A DNA stretch of 64,000 nucleotides from Methylacidimicrobium fagopyrum (GTDB taxonomy: Bacteria; Verrucomicrobiota; Verrucomicrobiia; Limisphaerales; UBA11358). The stretch covers positions 1 through 64,000 of the forward strand of contig JAMFSJ010000045.1 in the NCBI GenBank assembly GCA_026225255.1, read 5' to 3'. Each line of letters opens with the position of its first letter. Position 1 is the first letter of the stretch. Below the pieces are notes generated by a model. That model did not search any database. It was not told the DNA's origin and worked only from the letters and a program-made list of their open reading frames with translations. The position numbers were made by a program, and so were the translations under genes. Positions 58,902-64,000 of this stretch are shown here, piece by piece.

Positions 58902-59993
58902 ATGCACTGGCTCTGGTTAAGTCTTTATCACGCGGCCGCGATGCTTTGGGAAACGCTCTGGGCGTTGGTCCTGGGCTTCAGCTTATCCGCTTGCGTGCAG
59001 GTCTTCGGGCGTAAAGAACAAATCACCCGGCAATTGGGTCGCGCCGGATTACGCGAAGTCGCCCTGGCCACATTTTTTGGCGCGGTCAGCTCATCGTGTT
59101 CTTACGCAGCGGCGGCGACCGGGAAAACACTTTTCAAAAAAGGCGCGGCCCTCGTGCCTACACTGGCCTTTATGTTTGCCGCCACCAACCTGGTGTTTGA
59201 ACTGGGCTTGGTCTTGTGGCTCTTGCTGGGCTGGGAATTTTTATTAGCCGAAGTCATCGGTGCTTTTGTTTTGATCGGCGTGATGTGGTTGCTGGTCAAA
59301 CTAACTTTGCCCAAGGGATTGATCGAAACGGCGCGGGCACATACGGAAATCGAAGCGAAATCCTGTTGCCAGTCGCATGGCGGGATGAACAGCGATGAGC
59401 CTGCTGAGATGAATCCGCCGGGAAATTGGACGAAGGTTGCCAACGCTTTTATCATGGATGTTTCGATGATGTGGATAGAAATTGTCATCGGCTTCCTCAT
59501 CGCCGGACTTATGATGGCCCTAGTGCCGGACGATTGGTGGAAACATTTATTCATCACGCAAGGAACCGGCCCCGTGCGCTTGATTGAAAATGCCGTGATC
59601 GGTCCGTTAATCGCCGTCGCCTCGTTCGTCTGCTCGGTGGGCAACCTGCCGCTGGCCAGTTTGCTGTGGTCGAGCGGCATCAGTTTCGGCGGCGTGATTT
59701 CCTTCATTTACGCCGACTTAATCATCCTGCCACTGATCCTGATCTATCGGAAATATTACGGAACTAAAACCGCCCTTTATATTACCGGCGTCCTGTTCAT
59801 TTCCATGGTGAGCGCTGGCATCGTCGTGGATTTGCTGTTTAATGCTTTGGGATTAATTCCGACGATCCGCCCTCCCAGTGCCCTGATACAAGCTTCGTTT
59901 CAATGGAATTACACCACGTGGCTGGACGGGCTGGCCATCCTCTTTTGCACCGGATTTATCTGGCTCCATTTGAAGCCAAGTAAATCACGGTAG
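58902..59993 (+). CDS. Permease of the DUF318/ArsP type
   Basis: A 363-residue membrane protein with about eight helices. Signature parts are FFGAVSSSCSYAAAATGKTLFKKGAALVPTLAFMFAATNLVFELG (Cys in the first pore motif) and VASFVCSVGNLPLASLLWSSGISFGGVISFIYADLIILPLILIY (Cys in the second). A His/Cys-containing loop (AKSCCQSHGG) lies between. ArsP-like proteins export organo-arsenicals; others move metals. Position after the Cus-like genes suggests a metal role. Confidence 0.8.
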   Translation: MHWLWLSLYHAAAMLWETLWALVLGFSLSACVQVFGRKEQITRQLGRAGLREVALATFFGAVSSSCSYAAAATGKTLFKKGAALVPTLAFMFAATNLVFELGLVLWLLLGWEFLLAEVIGAFVLIGVMWLLVKLTLPKGLIETARAHTEIEAKSCCQSHGGMNSDEPAEMNPPGNWTKVANAFIMDVSMMWIEIVIGFLIAGLMMALVPDDWWKHLFITQGTGPVRLIENAVIGPLIAVASFVCSVGNLPLASLLWSSGISFGGVISFIYADLIILPLILIYRKYYGTKTALYITGVLFISMVSAGIVVDLLFNALGLIPTIRPPSALIQASFQWNYTTWLDGLAILFCTGFIWLHLKPSKSR

Positions 59994-60049
59994 TTCGCCC
60001 TCAAAGTGCTTCCAGCTTTACCTTGCGTAATGTTTAACCACGAGCGGCC

Positions 60050-63000
60050 TCACTCGTCGCTCAACAAATAGAGCCGAGCAGATTTTTTACCGAGCGTGGA
60101 TTCCACATTCAATATCGTCGGATAATCTTGCGGCGCGACGATGGACGGAACCATTTCGAATTGATCGGTGATGATCGATTGACCTTTCGTGTCCACGCGG
60201 GTGATGTGCGCGTGCGTGCCGCCGGGAACGGTCAGCAATTCGTTTTTCGGCTCGATGATCAATTGTTGAAATTTCGCCGGGAAATTGATTTCCGTGCGCA
60301 CCGTGCCTTCAATCCCGTGCGAAATATACAACGGCAACGTGCGTTGATCCGGGCCGGGATTAAACAATGCGGGCACCGTCGGCAGGTCAAAGTAGAAATA
60401 CTTTCCGTCCACGACCCCGTAATTATCCACGTCCACGGTGTATTCTTCACGGCCGGGATACGTCTCAAATTTCGTCGTCAAATCGCCGACCGGCTGCGCG
60501 CCTTGCGCCACCTCGGAAACGATCCGCTGATAATAACGATTCCGTTCTTCGGGCGGCAGCTCGGAGAAATAGCGGTTCTTCGCATTATAATTATCACCGT
60601 AATAATTTTGCCCGATGGTGATGCGCGCCTTGCCATTATCCGCGAGCGACACGGCGTAAGTGGTTTCCACCCGGTTCTCGCAATTTGTGGCGGCATGCAG
60701 CGTTTCCACAGTTTGGCTCGCGAGCGCAAGGCCGAGATTATTGTCGGCGGTCGTTGTGCCGAGTTGCGAATATTGATCGGTGTCGTTCAGATAATACGTT
60801 TCGCCCGCCACCTTGATGCGGACGAGTGGCGTCGTAAAATATTCCGGCAACGGAAAGGAACTGGCGATATTCGTGATGCCCGCTATCGGCGGCAAATCAG
60901 ACGCGAGCACGAATTCAGGTTGAAAACCGGCCGCCGCGAGCATCGCGTGAAAGAGAATCGCGCGGTCGGCCATATGTCCGTAACCATCGGCGAGCGTCGT
61001 GTCCGCATCCGAAAGTTCGCTCAACGGCAGATCGATGAACGAAGGACCCGCCACGCGGATGGATTTGGCGATAAAGTCGCGGATCGCTTTTACCGCGTCC
61101 AATGGGTTCGCCGCGTTCGCAGTCAATTCATGCGCCATGTCCGCCGCTTTCGTAGAATTTTTTGCGTGCGCCAACATCGCCGTGTTCAGCGTGCTCAAAT
61201 AATCTTTCTCGTCGCCGATGAAATAACCGACGCCCGCCACGCACGTCCAATCCGGCGGCAAGGAGGATTCCGCTGGCAACGCTTTCACGTTTTCTGCCGA
61301 CCAAAGAAAACTTTGCCGACCATCAACCGTTTGGTTGGTAGCGCTCACGATGCCAGCAACAGCACCGGGCAAGGTTTGGACGTTCACTCCGATCGCAACG
61401 TCCAGTTCCACTGATTTTTTGACCAACGCATCAACTAATTGAAAGGGTTCGTAGCCGGACAAAAATAATTTGTTCGATGAAGTGATGGCATATTCCACTT
61501 CAATCGTCGAACCGATCTCTACGCCGGGCAGATTGGCGACCAGAGTTTTTCCGCCCGTGTAACGTTTGGCCGAGGCATTCCAACCTTGATCCATGATGTT
61601 GATTTCGCCGGCAGAAATCTCCTTACGTTCGCCGGTTTTGGAGATCACGACGGCGCTGATGAGTTTAGCACTGTCGCACGCGGGATTGTAATTGATCTTC
61701 ACATCCGCCTCGCGAATTTTGCCGATGTAAGTCAGGATTTTCTTAGAATATTTCACCGTGTAAATCGCGGTGTGCGCGTCGGTCACTACCAATTTTTTGC
61801 TGACGCTCAAAATTTTCGCGTTGGACGACACCGGCAGTTCGGCCGAAGCGACCGAATGCAGGCGATCAACTTGATCCGCCACCGCACTCGTCGTCGCCAA
61901 AATAGGATTCTTGCGCGCGTCGTATTCCAAATCTTTCAACGTCTGCTTGAGCTTAAGATATTGCGCGGGTGAAAACTCGACGGTTTTCAATTTCAATTCG
62001 CGCGACGCCTCCAGCGAACCGTTTTTGAACACCACGTTTTGCGCGTAACTTAAACTGTCATCTACCACGTCCGTTGCCGACGGCATTGCCACCTGCCCCG
62101 CAAACCCGTTCGCCAGTTCGAGCGAAATTTTTTCTTCCATGCCGCAAGTGACTTCAGTCTGGAGCGGATATTTCCGTTTTTCCAGATCCGTGCCTTCCAG
62201 GACAAAATTGATGATACCAAAATTTTTACCGATCCACGGCAGGCTCACCACTGCTTTGCCGCCGCCAACCACCGTCAGGCCATCCACGGAAAATTCCAGG
62301 GTAGCGTGTAACTTCGTAGAAATATCCTGCATGTTTTCCGGGGTGACTTTCAGCGATTTCAATTTGGCACCCGGCAACGCCGACTTGAGCGCGCGTTCAA
62401 AGAAACGTCGTTCATCATCCGGCTTCATGCGCGAAAATGCGTTGCGATATTGATCATCATTCACGCCGTCGAACGACAAATCCGTTTTGGCATCCAGATG
62501 TCCGTCCACGCTCAAAACCCCCGTCGTTTGGACGCGCATCAGATGTTCATCCACCGGCGGCACCGGACTCGTCAGCAGATTCTCGCCGTCCGCGCGGCAC
62601 ACGAGATAGCTGCGATTGCAATCATAAGACGGCAGCAATTCGCGCGTGTGTTCATCCGTCGGATCCATCAAAACATAGTCGCCTTTCTTCAATTCCACAG
62701 AGACGATCGCGTGATCAAAACCCGGTTGCGGCACGTCCTGATCCCGTTTCGCGCCGATGTTGATCAGCACGGGAAAAGCATCGAAGCCGGCTTCGCGCAA
62801 CATCGAAACGAGCAACGCCGCTTTGTCGCGGCAGACGCCGTATTGTTTGTTGAAAGTGATGCAGACATCGTGCGGCTCAAAACCCGGACGATCTTTTTCC
62901 GGCGTAAGTCCCATGTAACGGATGTTTTTCGAAACGTAATAAAACAACGCGTGGATCTTGGCCAAATCGTTGGTTTTATCCGCGGTCAATTCAAAAACCT

Positions 63001-63889
63001 TTTGCTTCAATTCCGGCGTGGTCGCGTTCAAATGCGACTGGCTCAAATTCCAATACCATTTTGAGATCGCCTGCCAATCCGGCGTGGTGCTGACGAAGAG
63101 GCGTTGCAAAACCATGTCGTAAGGCGGCATGCTCGCCTCGTCAAACATCCGCGGCACATCCTTAACTTCCCATTGATACGTCAGGGTTTTATCGGCATTC
63201 GTGCTGACGGATGACGTCACGGTTCCCGGAACTTCATCGCGCAAGGCGATGCGCTGGAGCGGACGTTCCCCCGGCGCGTGAACTTCGTAACTGATGTGGC
63301 GGATGTAACCGCTGCCTTCAAAAACATTTTCGTCGGCAAACTCACCGGTCAACAACGGACGCTCCGTCGTTTGCCGCATCACGGAGTGGACGACGTCGCC
63401 CACTTCCAGTTGGGGAATATTGACCCGCACCACGTGGCTGTTCGGATCGTAAATATTCTCGGCCATCTGGCTGTCATCAATCGAATCTTTGGAATTGGCC
63501 GCCACATCCACCGATACCACGGTGCCGTCGGGCTTGATCACTTCCAACGTCGGCACTGAAACGGTGGTGTAAGGCAATTGATAACTTAATGACAACGTGC
63601 GGTTATCGCGCCGGCCTTTTTCCGTCAACACTTTGGTGAACGATTCGTCCTGACTTTCACCCGTGCCATCAACGCGATAAAACCGCACGGATTTTTGGTC
63701 CACGGTCGCCTCGTCGCTGTTGGGAAATTTCTCCGGCGTGATTTCTTTCGCCGCCGCCAAAACTTTTCCCGCGTCCACCAAAGCCCAATCGCTGCCCGCA
63801 TAATCATTGGTCTCCGCCCCGTGCACGGGCAAGACGGCGAGCGCGGCAAAAATTAATCCGTAAAACCGAAAGAAACATTTAATCTTCAT
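60050..63889 (-). CDS. DUF3857 and transglutaminase-like protein, tandem duplicated
   Basis: A 1279-residue exported protein with a signal peptide (CFFRFYGLIFAALAVLPVHGAE). An N-terminal DUF3857 region is followed by a transglutaminase core with Cys353 (YGVCRDKAALL), His393 (GFDHAIVSVEL) and Asp409 (LMDPTDEHT). A second DUF3857-like plus transglutaminase-like unit follows: YGHMADRAILFHAMLAAAGF aligns with the first Cys motif but has Met for Cys, and the matching His is lost. So the second domain looks inactive. The role is unknown, perhaps in the periplasm or outside the cell. The start at 63889 is preferred to an upstream ATG at 63907, as it directly precedes the signal peptide. Confidence 0.85.
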   Translation of the reverse strand: MKIKCFFRFYGLIFAALAVLPVHGAETNDYAGSDWALVDAGKVLAAAKEITPEKFPNSDEATVDQKSVRFYRVDGTGESQDESFTKVLTEKGRRDNRTLSLSYQLPYTTVSVPTLEVIKPDGTVVSVDVAANSKDSIDDSQMAENIYDPNSHVVRVNIPQLEVGDVVHSVMRQTTERPLLTGEFADENVFEGSGYIRHISYEVHAPGERPLQRIALRDEVPGTVTSSVSTNADKTLTYQWEVKDVPRMFDEASMPPYDMVLQRLFVSTTPDWQAISKWYWNLSQSHLNATTPELKQKVFELTADKTNDLAKIHALFYYVSKNIRYMGLTPEKDRPGFEPHDVCITFNKQYGVCRDKAALLVSMLREAGFDAFPVLINIGAKRDQDVPQPGFDHAIVSVELKKGDYVLMDPTDEHTRELLPSYDCNRSYLVCRADGENLLTSPVPPVDEHLMRVQTTGVLSVDGHLDAKTDLSFDGVNDDQYRNAFSRMKPDDERRFFERALKSALPGAKLKSLKVTPENMQDISTKLHATLEFSVDGLTVVGGGKAVVSLPWIGKNFGIINFVLEGTDLEKRKYPLQTEVTCGMEEKISLELANGFAGQVAMPSATDVVDDSLSYAQNVVFKNGSLEASRELKLKTVEFSPAQYLKLKQTLKDLEYDARKNPILATTSAVADQVDRLHSVASAELPVSSNAKILSVSKKLVVTDAHTAIYTVKYSKKILTYIGKIREADVKINYNPACDSAKLISAVVISKTGERKEISAGEINIMDQGWNASAKRYTGGKTLVANLPGVEIGSTIEVEYAITSSNKLFLSGYEPFQLVDALVKKSVELDVAIGVNVQTLPGAVAGIVSATNQTVDGRQSFLWSAENVKALPAESSLPPDWTCVAGVGYFIGDEKDYLSTLNTAMLAHAKNSTKAADMAHELTANAANPLDAVKAIRDFIAKSIRVAGPSFIDLPLSELSDADTTLADGYGHMADRAILFHAMLAAAGFQPEFVLASDLPPIAGITNIASSFPLPEYFTTPLVRIKVAGETYYLNDTDQYSQLGTTTADNNLGLALASQTVETLHAATNCENRVETTYAVSLADNGKARITIGQNYYGDNYNAKNRYFSELPPEERNRYYQRIVSEVAQGAQPVGDLTTKFETYPGREEYTVDVDNYGVVDGKYFYFDLPTVPALFNPGPDQRTLPLYISHGIEGTVRTEINFPAKFQQLIIEPKNELLTVPGGTHAHITRVDTKGQSIITDQFEMVPSIVAPQDYPTILNVESTLGKKSARLYLLSDE

Positions 63890-64000
63890 AAAAATAATGC
63901 CTGCCAACGTAACGAAATCCAGAAAGTCCGCCAGTCAATTTGAGAAGTTTGAATTTAAAACAGGCAAGGGGAAGGAACGCCGACGTCGAAGAGAAAATAA

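Noticed and set aside
60128-61414. 428-codon + strand ORF opposite the transglutaminase gene
   Set aside because: It is an antisense shadow, very Arg-rich and without a start context or a known domain.

Overview
The window looks like a chromosome segment from an uncultivated or soil/freshwater Verrucomicrobiota bacterium, most likely near the Pedosphaera/Limisphaerales group. This assignment is inference. It rests on long secreted proteins made of autotransporter-associated beta-strand repeats, fibronectin III proteins ending in a domain I associate with Verrucomicrobiota, paired GH2 enzymes with a propeller-type sensor kinase, a TPR-MshEN protein next to a GspE/PilB ATPase, and wide AT-rich gaps. 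No rRNA or tRNA gene was seen to confirm it.

Region 1 (about 1-13,700) is the unusual part: an integron-type gene cassette array. Small unrelated genes all read on the + strand. Most are separated by 79-108 bp attC sites with a left GCCTAAC box, a right GTTAGGC box, and inner arms that pair except for one unpaired A, the hallmark of attC. Sixteen sites can be placed, one truncated and one degenerate at the right end. Cargo includes barstar-like and SUKH-like immunity proteins, four lipoproteins, four small membrane proteins, a HELGH metallopeptidase, a possible uracil-DNA-glycosylase-fold protein and an IF2N-like mini-protein. An ORF-less block of about 167 bp occurs four times, each copy ending at or within a few bases of an attC. 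No integrase gene is present in the window. Minus-strand genes (sulfotransferase, two Tat-exported ferritin-like proteins, a truncated response regulator) interrupt the array at 3,516-7,220. Different 21-bp tandem repeats lie at both ends.

Region 2 (13,900-20,400) holds two convergent fibronectin III proteins, a five-fold decamer array of exact 32-bp period, a YtrA-type GntR regulator with ABC ATPase and permease (the permease ends in a zinc-ribbon-like motif), and a membrane protein of unknown role.

Region 3 (20,600-29,100) is a sugar-degradation island: GH2, then an overlapping trio of sensor kinase, response regulator and second GH2.

Region 4 (29,300-39,650) holds two giant secreted beta-strand-repeat proteins of 1507 and about 1809 residues. 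They are duplicated with a shared 5' motif and nearly identical UUCG-loop terminators.

Region 5 (39,700-51,900) is mixed housekeeping: glycosyltransferase, aldo/keto reductase, SPFH protein, FmdB zinc ribbon, pilus ATPase pair, and a fused GH13/glycogen-debranching enzyme. Heptanucleotide tandem repeats are scattered here, five of them in frame inside the debranching enzyme gene.

Region 6 (52,000-60,000) is a Cus/Czc-type heavy-metal efflux cluster with a Cys-rich exported protein, TolC-like, adaptor and RND pump genes, a metal-binding small protein and an ArsP-like permease. Region 7 (60,050-63,889) is one large DUF3857/transglutaminase protein with a second, apparently dead, transglutaminase repeat.
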